This document shows positions 47,641 through 56,829 of a stretch of 64,000 bases of DNA, in pieces. Both the position numbers and the translations under genes were made by a program. The stretch lies in assembly GCF_009909145.1 (NCBI RefSeq), contig NZ_JAAAPJ010000016.1, positions 1 to 64,000 of the forward strand, written 5' to 3'. The stretch is from Corallococcus silvisoli. GTDB lineage: Bacteria; Myxococcota; Myxococcia; Myxococcales; Myxococcaceae. How positions within the stretch are numbered: position 1 is the stretch's first letter; every line of letters starts with the position of its first letter. Under the pieces are notes generated by a model. It saw only the letters and a list, made by a program, of their open reading frames with translations. It ran no database searches and was not told the DNA's origin.

Positions 47641-48186
47641 TCAGGCGGCGGTCGCCCGCTCCGCCTTGCGGTGCGCCAGCGTGCGCGACAGCAGCCAGAG
47701 GCTCAGCGCGAGCACCCCCAGGCCCACCGCGGTGAAGGCGCCTCCCACGCGCAGCGACGCGCGGCGGTCATCGCGGAACACCGCGAGGGTGTCCGTGCGG
47801 GGACCCGCGAGGTAGCGCCGCACGGTGTCCGCGAAGGCGTTGGCCTCCGCCTCGTCCTCCGTCCACTGGTAGGCGAGCGGTTGGGCGCCAGAGGCCGTCT
47901 CCAGGCGCGGCCGGTAGATGGGCGCGGCGCCCTTGCGTGCGCTGCGGCTGCGGTCCACGCCCACGCCCTGGAGGTCCTGGGGCGCGTAGCGGCCCACCTC
48001 CTCCGTCCCCAACCAACTGGAGCGGCTGAGCACGCACGGGCCCTGGGGTTCGCACCTCAGGTCCATGCGGGCCATCTGGCCCAGGAAGAACACGCCCAGC
48101 ACGAGGAAGGGCAGGGCGAGCAGCAGGAAGGCCGTGGCACCGATGGCGGTGGCGCGGCTGCGATGGGGGGCGGGGGGCGCACGCAC
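47641..48186 (-). CDS. Small membrane protein with two helices
   Basis: 181 residues. One membrane helix near residues 14-36 (ATAFLLLALPFLVLGVFFLGQ) and one near 146-166 (VGGAFTAVGLGVLALSLWLL) flank a ~100-residue extracytoplasmic domain containing a likely disulfide (RCEPQGPC). Family not recognised. The basic C-terminal end would be cytoplasmic. Divergent from the dehydrogenase gene at 48411. Confidence 0.6.
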   Translation of the reverse strand: MRAPPAPHRSRATAIGATAFLLLALPFLVLGVFFLGQMARMDLRCEPQGPCVLSRSSWLGTEEVGRYAPQDLQGVGVDRSRSARKGAAPIYRPRLETASGAQPLAYQWTEDEAEANAFADTVRRYLAGPRTDTLAVFRDDRRASLRVGGAFTAVGLGVLALSLWLLSRTLAHRKAERATAA

Positions 48187-48410
48187 GGCATGCGTCTATA
48201 GACCCGCGCGTCCGAAGGGGGCAGTGCTTTCACACGCTCGCGAGTGTCGCCCTCCGGGCAGGCGGGCGTCCCGGGCTGTTCAGCGGCGGGCCCCTCGGGG
48301 GGCCGGGTGGGGAAACCCGGGGCGGCGGGCGGGCACTTGCGACATGGGTCCCAAGTCCGCACCCCTTGTCCTGGGATGCCGCACTTTTCCCAAGAAGGAG
48401 TCCGCCACCC

Positions 48411-49505
48411 ATGAAGGCCGTGGCCGTCATGTTCCCCTCGCGCGAGGTGCGCGTGCTCGAGGTCCCCGAGCCGCGCCTGCATTCCCCCACCGAGGTCAAG
48501 GTGCGCACGCTGGAGGTGGGCGTGTGCGGCACCGACCAGGACCTCCTGAAGGGCCACCACGGCGCCGCGCCCCGGGGGGAGGACCACCTGGTGCCGGGCC
48601 ACGAGTGCCTGGGCCAGGTGATGGAGGTGGGCGCGCACGTGCAGGGCCTGAGGCCGGGGGACCTGGTGGTGCCCCGGGTGCGGAGGCCCTGTCCGCACAC
48701 GCGCTGTCCGGCGTGCCGCCACGGCCACCCGGACTTCTGCGTGACGGGGGACTACACGGAGCGCGGCATCCAGGGCGCGCACGGCTTCTGTTCGGAGCAC
48801 TTCGTGGAGGACGCGGCCTACCTGCACCGGGTGGACGACACCCTGCGCGACGTGGCGGTGCTCACGGAGCCGCTCACCATCGCGGAGAAGGGGCTGCGCG
48901 AGGTGGCGCACATCCAGAGCCGGCTGCCATGGAAGGTGACGCCGGGCAGGGCGCTGGTGCTGGGCGCGGGGCCGGTGGCGCAGCTGGGCGCCATGGCGCT
49001 GATGCGCGCGGGGCACGACGTGACCGTGTACTCGCGAAGCCCCAAGCCCAACGAGAAGGCCGCCGCGGCGGAGGCCGTGGGCGCGCCGTACGTGTCGTCG
49101 AAGGAGGTGACGGTGGACGCGCTGAAGCAGCGGCTGGGCGGCGTGGACCTCATCTACGAGGCGACGGGGGCGTCGAAGGTGGCGTTCGACTCGCTCCAGG
49201 TGCTGGAGGAGAACGGCGTGCTCATCTTCACCGGGGTGCCCGGGCGCGAGGAGCCGCTGGAGCTGCACGGCGAACAGGTGCTGGGGCGGCTGGTCCTGGG
49301 CAACCGGGTGATGTTCGGCACGGTGAACGCGGCGGACAGCGACTTCCACGAGGCGCTGGAGGACCTGGCCCGCTTCCGCGCCCGCTGGCCCGGCAAGGTG
49401 GAGGCGCTCATCACCCAGCGCCATCCGCCAGCGGAGTTCGCGAAGGCGGTGGAGGCGAAGGACGGCATCAAACACGTCATCTCATTCCAGGAGCATGCCC
49501 GGTGA
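48411..49505 (+). CDS. Zinc-dependent glucose 1-dehydrogenase-like MDR
   Basis: 364 residues; AAGGAG precedes the ATG. Catalytic zinc ligands of the archaeal-type glucose dehydrogenases are visible: Cys39 (VGVCGTDQD), His64-Glu65 (PGHECLG); a structural zinc loop CPHTRCPACRHGHPDFC; and a Rossmann motif VLGAGPVAQLG. It would oxidise beta-D-glucose (or a related sugar) to the lactone with NAD(P). Its stop overlaps the start of the GH15 gene, so the two are translationally coupled and probably share one pathway. Confidence 0.85.
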   Translation: MKAVAVMFPSREVRVLEVPEPRLHSPTEVKVRTLEVGVCGTDQDLLKGHHGAAPRGEDHLVPGHECLGQVMEVGAHVQGLRPGDLVVPRVRRPCPHTRCPACRHGHPDFCVTGDYTERGIQGAHGFCSEHFVEDAAYLHRVDDTLRDVAVLTEPLTIAEKGLREVAHIQSRLPWKVTPGRALVLGAGPVAQLGAMALMRAGHDVTVYSRSPKPNEKAAAAEAVGAPYVSSKEVTVDALKQRLGGVDLIYEATGASKVAFDSLQVLEENGVLIFTGVPGREEPLELHGEQVLGRLVLGNRVMFGTVNAADSDFHEALEDLARFRARWPGKVEALITQRHPPAEFAKAVEAKDGIKHVISFQEHAR

Positions 49506-51352
49506 ATCCCAACGTGGACCTGAAGGGCGGCGTGGCCATTGAAGACCACGGCATCATTGGCGACCTGCGCACGGTGGCGCTGGTGGGCAACGAAGGCACC
49601 ATCGACTGGCTGTGCTACCCGCACTTCGACAGCCCCAGCATCTTCGCGGCGCTGTTGGACCCGGAGAAGGGCGGGTACTGGCGCGTCTCCCCGGAGCCGG
49701 ATGGGGTGATGAAGCGGCAGTTCTACTGGCCGGACACCAACGTGCTGGTGACGCGCTTCTACACGCCGGACGGCGTGGGGGAGCTCATCGACCTGATGCC
49801 CCTGGGCCGGGGGGCGAAGGCGGAGGGGCGGGAGGTGCTCCGGCGCATCCGCGTGGTGCGCGGGGAGATGGCCTTCCGCATGGAGTGCTTCCCGGCGTTC
49901 AACTACGCGCGGGACGAGCACGAGACGCACCTGGTGCAGGGGGGCGCGGCCTTCGTGTCGAAGGGGCTGAGCATGCAGCTGGTCACGCCCGTGCCGCTGA
50001 AGAAGGAGGGCCGTGGCGTCGTCGCGCACTTCCGGCTGAAGGAGAGCCAGTCCGCGGTCTTCACCCTGCGCGAGGGCGGCGTCGAGGGCTGCCACCACCA
50101 CCTGCACACGCACGACTCCGCGGAGAAGCTCTTCCGCGACACGGTGGACTACTGGCGCCACTGGCTGTCGAAGTGCAAGTACACGGGGCGGTGGCGGGAG
50201 ATGGTGCAGCGCTCGGCGCTGGCCCTGAAGCTGATGACGTTCGAGCCGTCGGGGGCCATTGTCGCGGCGCCCACGTGCAGCCTGCCGGAGTCACCGGGGG
50301 GGACGCGCAACTGGGACTACCGCTACTGCTGGCTGCGGGACGCGGCCTTCACCGTCTACGCGTTCATCCGCATCGGCTTCAACGAGGAGGCCGCCGCGTT
50401 CATGCGCTGGGTGGAGAAGCGCTGCGCGGAGAACGGGGACGGGCCGCTGCCCCTGATGTTCAGCCTGGATGGCACCCCGGTGCCCCAGGAGGAGGAGCTG
50501 CTGCACCTGAGCGGCTACGGCGGCGCGCGGCCGGTGCGCGTGGGCAACGCGGCGGCGGCGCAGCTCCAGTTGGACATCTACGGCGAGCTGATGGATTCGG
50601 TGTACCTGTCCAACAAGTACGCGGCGCCCATCTCCTATGACTTCTGGAAGCACCTGCGGCGGCTGGTGGACTGGGTGTGCGAGCTCTGGCGGACGGAGGA
50701 CGAGGGCATCTGGGAGATTCGCGGTTCGCGCCGCCACTTCGTCTATTCGAAGCTGATGTGCTGGGTGGCGGTGGACCGGGCCATCCGGCTCGCGGACAAG
50801 CGCAGCCTGCCTGCGGACCGCGACAAGTGGCTGAAGACGCGCGACGCCATCTTCGAGGAGATCATGGAGAAGGGCTGGAGCGCCAAGAAGGGCGCCTTCA
50901 TCCAGGCCTACGGGTACGACGCGCTGGACGCGGCCAACCTCCTGATGCCGCTGGTGTTCTTCCTGTCGCCGGTGGATCCGCGGATGCTCTCCACGCTGGA
51001 CATGCTGCGCAAGACGCCCCGGGACGGGGGCCTGACGTCGGACGGCCTGGTGTTCCGCTACGAGGCGGACAAGAAGCTGGATGGGATCGAGGGCAGCGAA
51101 GGCACCTTCAACCTGTGCAGCTTCTGGCTGGTGGAGGCGATGACGCGCGCGAGCCCCGTGCGGCCGGACCTGCTGGACGAGGCGCGGCTCATCTTCGAAC
51201 GGATGCAGGGCTACGCGAACCACCTGGGGCTGTACGCGGAGCAGACGGGCATGTCCGGCGAGGCGATGGGCAACTTCCCGCAGGCGCTCACGCACCTGTC
51301 GCTCATCAGCGCCGCGTACAACCTGGACCGGACGTTGGGCCGCCACGATTGA
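49502..51352 (+). CDS. GH15 family glycosidase (glucoamylase/trehalase type)
   Basis: 616 residues. GTG start at 49502 overlaps the previous stop (GTGA); AGGAG lies eight bases upstream. The opening GIIGDLRTVALVGNEGTIDWLCYPHFDSPSIFAALLD is the bacterial GH15 N-terminal beta domain; NWDYRYCWLRDAAFTVYAF and EGTFNLCSFWLVEAM carry the catalytic carboxylates of the (alpha/alpha)6 barrel. Members hydrolyse glucans or trehalose with inversion, releasing beta-glucose. No signal peptide, so it acts inside the cell on glycogen fragments or trehalose. Coupled to the glucose dehydrogenase. Confidence 0.9.
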   Translation: MNPNVDLKGGVAIEDHGIIGDLRTVALVGNEGTIDWLCYPHFDSPSIFAALLDPEKGGYWRVSPEPDGVMKRQFYWPDTNVLVTRFYTPDGVGELIDLMPLGRGAKAEGREVLRRIRVVRGEMAFRMECFPAFNYARDEHETHLVQGGAAFVSKGLSMQLVTPVPLKKEGRGVVAHFRLKESQSAVFTLREGGVEGCHHHLHTHDSAEKLFRDTVDYWRHWLSKCKYTGRWREMVQRSALALKLMTFEPSGAIVAAPTCSLPESPGGTRNWDYRYCWLRDAAFTVYAFIRIGFNEEAAAFMRWVEKRCAENGDGPLPLMFSLDGTPVPQEEELLHLSGYGGARPVRVGNAAAAQLQLDIYGELMDSVYLSNKYAAPISYDFWKHLRRLVDWVCELWRTEDEGIWEIRGSRRHFVYSKLMCWVAVDRAIRLADKRSLPADRDKWLKTRDAIFEEIMEKGWSAKKGAFIQAYGYDALDAANLLMPLVFFLSPVDPRMLSTLDMLRKTPRDGGLTSDGLVFRYEADKKLDGIEGSEGTFNLCSFWLVEAMTRASPVRPDLLDEARLIFERMQGYANHLGLYAEQTGMSGEAMGNFPQALTHLSLISAAYNLDRTLGRHD

Positions 51353-51384
51353 GGGAGCGGGCTGGTAGAGTAGGGGCACCCGCC

Positions 51385-52527
51385 ATGCCCGACCTGTACC
51401 CGCTGCTGTTCCGCTTCGCCGTGAAGGCGGACGCCCAATACGACGTGCTGAGCCGCCGCGTGCGCAAGGGGCTGGGCATCGCCCCGCCGCTGCGCATCCT
51501 GCCGTACCGGGGCTATGGCACCCCGGAGCGCGTGGTCATCAAGGCGCGCGTGCTGGAGGAGCGCAAGGTGAAGCCCTCGCGCCAGCGGCACACGCTGTGG
51601 AGCAGCGCCGTGGCCTCCTACAAGCGCTACATGACGCGGGAGATCGCCAGCGCGCACGTGGCGGTGCGCTGGGGGGACAAGCGCTGGGAGGGCGTCACGG
51701 ACGAGGAGGGCTTCCTGGAGCTGTGGGTGCCGCCGCCCGCGGGGGTGCGCTCCGGCTGGCACATGGTGGAGCTGGAGCTGCTGTCGCCGGAGGCGGAAGG
51801 GGTGCCGCGCGTGTCGGCGCCGGTGCGGGTGGCGGGGGCCAGCGCGGAGCTGGGCGTCATCAGCGACATCGACGACACGGTCATCGCCACGGGGGTGAGG
51901 GATCCGCTCAAGCGCGCGTGGGCGCTGTTCCTCACGGAGCACCGCGTGCGGCTGCCCTTCCCGGGCGTGGACGCGTTCTACGCGGCGCTCCAGGCGGGCG
52001 CGAGCGGCACGGCGGACAACCCCATCTTCTACGTCTCCAGCAGCCCGTGGAACCTCTACGAGCACCTGGACGAGTTCCTGGGCATCCACCGCATCCCCAT
52101 TGGTCCGCTGCTCCTGCGCGACTGGGGCCTGTCGCGCCACGGCTTCGCGCCGGGCGGGGGACACGGGCACAAGCTGGACAAAATCCGGGGCGTGCTGGAG
52201 ACGCTGTCGCATCTGCCGTTTGTGCTGATTGGGGACAGCGGGCAGGAGGACGCGGAGCACTACCGCACCATCGTGCGGGAGTACCCGGGCCGCATTCGCT
52301 GCGTCTACATCCGCAACGTGCCGGGGAGCTCCCAGCGCGGCCAGGAGATGGAGGCCATCGCCCGGGAGATCCGCGACGCGGGCAGCGAGCTGGTCATCGT
52401 GGATGACACGGTGGCCGCCGCGCGGCACGCGGCCCGCGCCGGGTGGATCCGCTGGGAGGAGGTGCCGGAGGTGGAGGCCCACCGCCGCGAGGACGTCGCG
52501 CGGAGCGCGCTGGGCGAGCGGGGCTGA
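51385..52527 (+). CDS. App1-type (DUF2183) phosphatase
   Basis: 380 residues starting 32 bases after the GH15 gene. An N-terminal beta domain (to ~150) leads into a HAD-type App1 domain with VISDIDDTV (Asp161/Asp163, the DxDxT motif), FYVSSSPWNLYEHLDEFL and VLIGDSGQEDAEHY. The yeast family member is a phosphatidate phosphatase; bacterial substrates are largely unknown. Its position in the sugar operon is suggestive of another phospho-substrate, but this is open. Confidence 0.85.
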   Translation: MPDLYPLLFRFAVKADAQYDVLSRRVRKGLGIAPPLRILPYRGYGTPERVVIKARVLEERKVKPSRQRHTLWSSAVASYKRYMTREIASAHVAVRWGDKRWEGVTDEEGFLELWVPPPAGVRSGWHMVELELLSPEAEGVPRVSAPVRVAGASAELGVISDIDDTVIATGVRDPLKRAWALFLTEHRVRLPFPGVDAFYAALQAGASGTADNPIFYVSSSPWNLYEHLDEFLGIHRIPIGPLLLRDWGLSRHGFAPGGGHGHKLDKIRGVLETLSHLPFVLIGDSGQEDAEHYRTIVREYPGRIRCVYIRNVPGSSQRGQEMEAIAREIRDAGSELVIVDDTVAAARHAARAGWIRWEEVPEVEAHRREDVARSALGERG

Positions 52528-52609
52528 GGCTTCGCGAGCGCCGCTCCCCCGGGCCCACCGCGTGGCGGTGTTCAACCGGAGGCGCGGCGAACCCCGAAGC
52601 GCCGGGCGG

Positions 52610-54775
52610 TCACGCCACCGGACGGCCGCTCTGCATCTGGACCATCCGGAGGGCGCGCTCCATCAGCTCGCCCTGGGCGGAGCGCTTGTCGTTGGGCGTG
52701 GCGGCGGCGCGCCGCCGCCACGAGCCGTCCGAGGCCAGCTCCCACGCGCCGCTGGTGTCCACCATGCAGCGCTCCACCACGTCGCGCGCCTGGGCGCTCA
52801 AGGAGGGCTCCTCCACCGGCGCGAGGATCTCCACGCGGTGGTCCAGGTTGCGCGGCATCAGGTCCGCGGAGCCGATGTAGCAGCGCGACGTGGGGCCCCG
52901 CTCGAAGGCGTAGATGCGCGGGTGCTCCAGGAAGCGGCCCAGGTTGGACACCACCCGGATGTTCTCCGACACGCCCGGCAGCCCTGGCCGCAGGCAGCAG
53001 ATGCCCCGCACGTTGAGGTCCACGCGCACGCCCGCGCGGGACGCGTCGTACAGCGCGCGGATGATGCCCGGGTCCACCAGCGCGTTCATCTTCATCAGGA
53101 TGCGCGCCGGCGTCTCCGCGGCGTGCGCCGCGATGGTCTTCTTGATCTCCTCCAGCAGCCCCTCGCGCATGGTCAGGGGCGCCACCAGCAGCTTGCGGAA
53201 GGAGCGCGGCCGGCCGAAGCCGGTGAGGAAGTTGAAGACGTCCGCCACGTCCGCGCCAATGTCTGGATCCGTGGTGAACAGGCCCAGGTCCGTGTAGAGC
53301 CGCGCCGTCTTCGGGTTGTAGTTGCCCGTGCCGATGTGCACGTAGTGCCGCACCCGTTCGCCCTCGCGCCGCACGATGAGGATGGCCTTCGCGTGGGTCT
53401 TCAGGCTGGGAATCCCATACACCACGTGCACGCCCGCCTCTTCCAGCGCGTTCGCCCAGCGGATGTTGGTGCGCTCGTCGAAGCGGGCCTTCAGCTCCAC
53501 CATGCACACCGCCTGCTTGCCGTGCTCGGTCGCGCGGATGAGCGCGGGCACCAGCGGGGAGCTGTCCGACGTGCGGTACACCGTCTGCTTCAGCGCCAGC
53601 ACGTCCGGGTCCTCCACCGCCTCGCTCACGAAGCGCTCCACCGACGTCGTGAAGGATTCGTACGGGTGGTACACCAGCAGGTCGCCCCTGCGCATCGCGG
53701 ACATCACCGTGCCCCCGCCGTCCGGGGACTCGCTGTCCGTGCGCAGCCGCGCCTGGGTCACCGGCGTCCACGGCGGGTCGCGCAGCTCGGAGAAGCCCGG
53801 CGTCATCGCCAGCGACATCACGTCCGCCAGGTCCAGCAGGCCGTGCTCCTCGTACACCTGCCGGGGCTCCAGCGTCAGCGCCTCCACCAGCGGCTCCAGC
53901 AGCTTCGCGTTCATCCCCGCCTGCACCTCCAGGCGGATGACGTCCCCGAAGCGGCGCTGGCTCAGCTCCGTCTCCACCGCCTTGAGCAGGTCCTCCGCGT
54001 CCTCGGACACGGTGAAGTCCGCGTCGCGCGTCACGCGGAACAGGCTCCAGCCCAGCACCTCCATGCCGGGGAACAGGTCCCCCAGGTGCTGCGCGATGAT
54101 CTCCTCCAGCGGCACGAACAGCGTGCCGCCCTTGAGCGGCACGAAGCGGGGGAGGATCTCCTTGGGCACCTTCACCCGCGCCACGCTCTCCTCCTCCGCC
54201 ACCGGGTCGCGCAGCAGCACCGCGAGGCTCAGGGACAGGTTGGAGATGTACGGGAAGTGCCGCCCCAGCCCGATGGCCAGGGGCGTGAGCACGGGGAAGA
54301 TCTGCTCGCGGAAGCGCTGATCCATCTGCGCGCGTTGATCCGCGTCCAGCTCCTTCATGGACAGGATGCGCAGGCCCTTCTCCGCCAGCGCCGGGCGCAG
54401 CACCTTCTCGAAGCAGTCCGCGTGGCGGCGGCCCTGCTCCAGGATGGCCGTGTGCAGCTTGTCCAGCGTGTCGCCCGGGGACGCGCCGTCCGGCACCAGC
54501 CGGCCCACGCGCGCGGTGATCTGCTCATGCAGCCGGGCCACGCGGATCATGAAGAACTCATCCAGGTTGCGCGCGTAGATGGAGATGAACTTCAGCCGCT
54601 CCATCAGCGGCACCTCCGACGCCTCCGCCAGCTGCAGCACCCGGTCGTTGAAGGCCAGCCACGACAGCTCCCGGTTGAAGAACAGGTCGCCGTCCGGCAT
54701 CTCCGTCCCCGGCGGGACGGCATCCCGCTCCAGGACCTTCTGGGTGATGCCCTTCGCGGCGGCGCGCTTCGCCAT
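52610..54775 (-). CDS. ppk1: Polyphosphate kinase 1
   Basis: 721 residues. N-terminal DLFFNRELSWLAFNDRVLQLA, the PLIRATEHGKQAVCMVELKARFDE segment, the phosphohistidine site YVHIGTGNYNPKTARLY (His480) and the second HKD-like segment RCYIGSADLMPRNLDHRVE are all intact. It makes polyphosphate from ATP reversibly, at the inner membrane. It converges on the App1-type gene with 82 bases between stops; the gene pair around it includes no ppx. Confidence 0.96.
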   Translation of the reverse strand: MAKRAAAKGITQKVLERDAVPPGTEMPDGDLFFNRELSWLAFNDRVLQLAEASEVPLMERLKFISIYARNLDEFFMIRVARLHEQITARVGRLVPDGASPGDTLDKLHTAILEQGRRHADCFEKVLRPALAEKGLRILSMKELDADQRAQMDQRFREQIFPVLTPLAIGLGRHFPYISNLSLSLAVLLRDPVAEEESVARVKVPKEILPRFVPLKGGTLFVPLEEIIAQHLGDLFPGMEVLGWSLFRVTRDADFTVSEDAEDLLKAVETELSQRRFGDVIRLEVQAGMNAKLLEPLVEALTLEPRQVYEEHGLLDLADVMSLAMTPGFSELRDPPWTPVTQARLRTDSESPDGGGTVMSAMRRGDLLVYHPYESFTTSVERFVSEAVEDPDVLALKQTVYRTSDSSPLVPALIRATEHGKQAVCMVELKARFDERTNIRWANALEEAGVHVVYGIPSLKTHAKAILIVRREGERVRHYVHIGTGNYNPKTARLYTDLGLFTTDPDIGADVADVFNFLTGFGRPRSFRKLLVAPLTMREGLLEEIKKTIAAHAAETPARILMKMNALVDPGIIRALYDASRAGVRVDLNVRGICCLRPGLPGVSENIRVVSNLGRFLEHPRIYAFERGPTSRCYIGSADLMPRNLDHRVEILAPVEEPSLSAQARDVVERCMVDTSGAWELASDGSWRRRAAATPNDKRSAQGELMERALRMVQMQSGRPVA

Positions 54776-54990
54776 GACGTGTGACTCCTCGACGAGATGA
54801 GACTCTGGGTGAGCCCTCTAGCAGCCCCGCGTCGCGCCGATTGTGAACTCGCGTGGTCGGCCCGGAAGCGGACATCCGGGCGTATCCCACCCCGATGGGT
54901 CACGGCAGGGACCGGCGAGGCGTGGGAGCTGTGGACTTTCTGGCAGCCCGGGGCCTTGCATCCCGGGGACGTGGGCGGCATTCAGGAGGG

Positions 54991-55497
54991 GTGAGCACTC
55001 CCAATCCCCCCCTGCGGTTCGCGCCCGACGGTGGACCGGACGACACGTCGCCGGACGCCCTGTTCACCGCCTTCCGTGAAGGGTCCCGGAAGAAGTCCGG
55101 CCGGTTCACCTTCACCTGGTTCGTGGCCGCCGCGGTGCCGGTGGTGCTGGCCCTGGGCTTCTTCACCCTTTGGCGTGCAAACGGAACGTCCTTCTCCGTC
55201 GTCACACCGCACGGCATCAAGGTGGTGCGCGCGGGGATGAGCACCCAGGAGGTGGGGGGCCTGCTGGGCAATCCCCTCACGCTCCAGAAGCAGGGCGACC
55301 AGGACTGCTACCGCTACGGCCGGCCCAACTTCGTGAACGAGGTCTTCGTCGTGTACTCGGTCTGCTACGAGCAGGGGCAGGTGCGCGACGTGCTCACGCA
55401 CCAGTACTCCGCCTGGCAGATCGACCCCGCGACGGGCGCCTTCGTCGCGCCGGGGCAGCCGCCGGCGGCGCCCTCGGCTCCGGCCGGACAGCCCTGA
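54991..55497 (+). CDS. Membrane-anchored BamE/SmpA-like domain protein
   Basis: About 168 residues from the GTG at 54991, although its AGGAGG is closer than normal, so the true start may be upstream. One membrane helix (FVAAAVPVVLALGFFTLW) is followed by a small domain with VVRAGMSTQEVGGLLGNPLTLQKQGDQDCYRYG, the pattern of SmpA/OmlA/BamE-like folds (start-helix plus strands), and a Pro/Ala tail. Two cysteines (DCYRY, SVCYE) may pair. Divergent from ppk1. Function unknown. Confidence 0.6.
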   Translation: MSTPNPPLRFAPDGGPDDTSPDALFTAFREGSRKKSGRFTFTWFVAAAVPVVLALGFFTLWRANGTSFSVVTPHGIKVVRAGMSTQEVGGLLGNPLTLQKQGDQDCYRYGRPNFVNEVFVVYSVCYEQGQVRDVLTHQYSAWQIDPATGAFVAPGQPPAAPSAPAGQP

Positions 55498-55516
55498 GGG
55501 TCAGGGCCCCGGGGCC

Positions 55517-56695
55517 TCAGCCCTGGGCGAGCCCGGCCTCGGCGCCCTCGAAGGTCACCTTGGCCTGCGTCATCACGTGCTCCACGGCGAGCAGGTGCCA
55601 GGCCACGTCGGTCATCTGCGCGGACGCGGTGGGGTCCAGCATGGACTCGCGCAGCTGCGCCTCCGTGATGCCGAGGGGCTCCGAGGACTCCTTGAGCAGC
55701 TCCAGCGCGGTCTGGGGCGACAGCTGAAGCTTGTCCCGCTGCGCGATGGCGCGCAGGACCAGGGCGATCTTCAGGCGGCGCTCCACGTCGTCGCGGATGC
55801 CGGGGTGGTGCAGCCAGCCGTCCAGGGCCTCCTGCTGCTCCTCCAGGCTGAAGAACTTCAGGGCCAGGGCCTCGCCCTCCGACTGCTGCCAGCGGCGGCG
55901 GATCTCCTCGTCCACCAGCGGCTTGGGGACGGTGACGTCGGTGCGGGAGACGATCTCATCCAGGGCCATGTTGCGCGCGTCCACCCAGAGCAGGTCGGCC
56001 ATCTCGCCTTCCATCTCCTCCACGATGGAGCTCATGACCTCCTCGTGCGTGGTGCCGCGGCCCAGCAGCTTGAGGAACGCGTCCGACTCCGTGTCGGGCA
56101 TGCGCACCTCGCGCGCGGCGCGCACGTCCACCAGGAAGCGCGCCGGCATGCCGCGGAGCTGCTCCGCCGGATAGTCGTCCGGAAGGATGAGGCCCACCTC
56201 CACGCTGTCGCCCACGCTGGCCTCGGCGATGACCTCCGAGAACCCGGGCAGCATCAGCTGGGGCGCCAGCTCCATCCAGTAGCCGGTGCGCGTGCTCATG
56301 GGGATGAGGCGGCCGTTGGCGTAGCCCAGGATGTCCAGCTGCACGTCGTCGCCCATGGCCAGCGCCTCGCCTTCGGCGCGCGGGCGGGCCTCCGCCTTGG
56401 CGCGGGCCAGCTCGTGGAAGCGCTCCAGCAGGTCGTTCTCCGTGGGGTCCTCGCCCACCGGAACCCGGATGTTCAGGTTCGCCAGCGAGGGGGCCTTCAC
56501 GTCCGGCAGGTCCGCCTGGTGTCCCAGGCCGGGCGCGACGGGGAGCCGCTGCACCAACTGCCTCACGGGCGCCTCCACCTGCACGGCGGGCGCTTCCGGG
56601 GGCTTGCTGGCGGGGGGCTTCGGGGGCTTCGCCGCGGCGGAGGCCGGCTTGGCGGAGACGGGCGACTTCTCAGGGGGATTCTTCTTCGTGGCCAC
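55517..56695 (-). CDS. Trigger-factor-like protein lacking the ribosome-binding domain
   Basis: 392 residues from a GTG with AGGAGG seven bases upstream. Residues ~1-90 are Lys/Pro/Ala-rich and unstructured, in place of the usual ribosome-docking domain. A FKBP-like region (GDDVQLDILGYANGRLIP, LMLPGFSEVIAEASVGDSVEVGLILPDDYPAEQLRG) is followed by the long helical arm region of trigger factor (VSRTDVTVPKPLVDEEIRRRWQQ, RLKIALVLRAIAQRDKLQLS). A chaperone or peptidyl-prolyl isomerase role away from the ribosome is inferred. The upstream neighbour on the same strand is the Ala-rich protein. Confidence 0.75.
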   Translation of the reverse strand: MATKKNPPEKSPVSAKPASAAAKPPKPPASKPPEAPAVQVEAPVRQLVQRLPVAPGLGHQADLPDVKAPSLANLNIRVPVGEDPTENDLLERFHELARAKAEARPRAEGEALAMGDDVQLDILGYANGRLIPMSTRTGYWMELAPQLMLPGFSEVIAEASVGDSVEVGLILPDDYPAEQLRGMPARFLVDVRAAREVRMPDTESDAFLKLLGRGTTHEEVMSSIVEEMEGEMADLLWVDARNMALDEIVSRTDVTVPKPLVDEEIRRRWQQSEGEALALKFFSLEEQQEALDGWLHHPGIRDDVERRLKIALVLRAIAQRDKLQLSPQTALELLKESSEPLGITEAQLRESMLDPTASAQMTDVAWHLLAVEHVMTQAKVTFEGAEAGLAQG

Positions 56696-56829
56696 CGGAG
56701 GGCCTCCTGGCAGGTAGCGACCGTGGTCCCAGTTGGGATGGAAGCGAGAGCGTCTCACACGGTGCCTACCAGAAAAGGACCCCCCGGCGACATCCCCGGG
56801 CGTACGGCCCGGGGTCAGGCGTCACCGGC

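Noticed and set aside
52556..52570. Terminator hairpin CACCGC-GTG-GCGGTG between App1-type and ppk1 genes
   Set aside because: Only six pairs with a 3-base loop and no U-tract; too weak to call in such GC-rich DNA.
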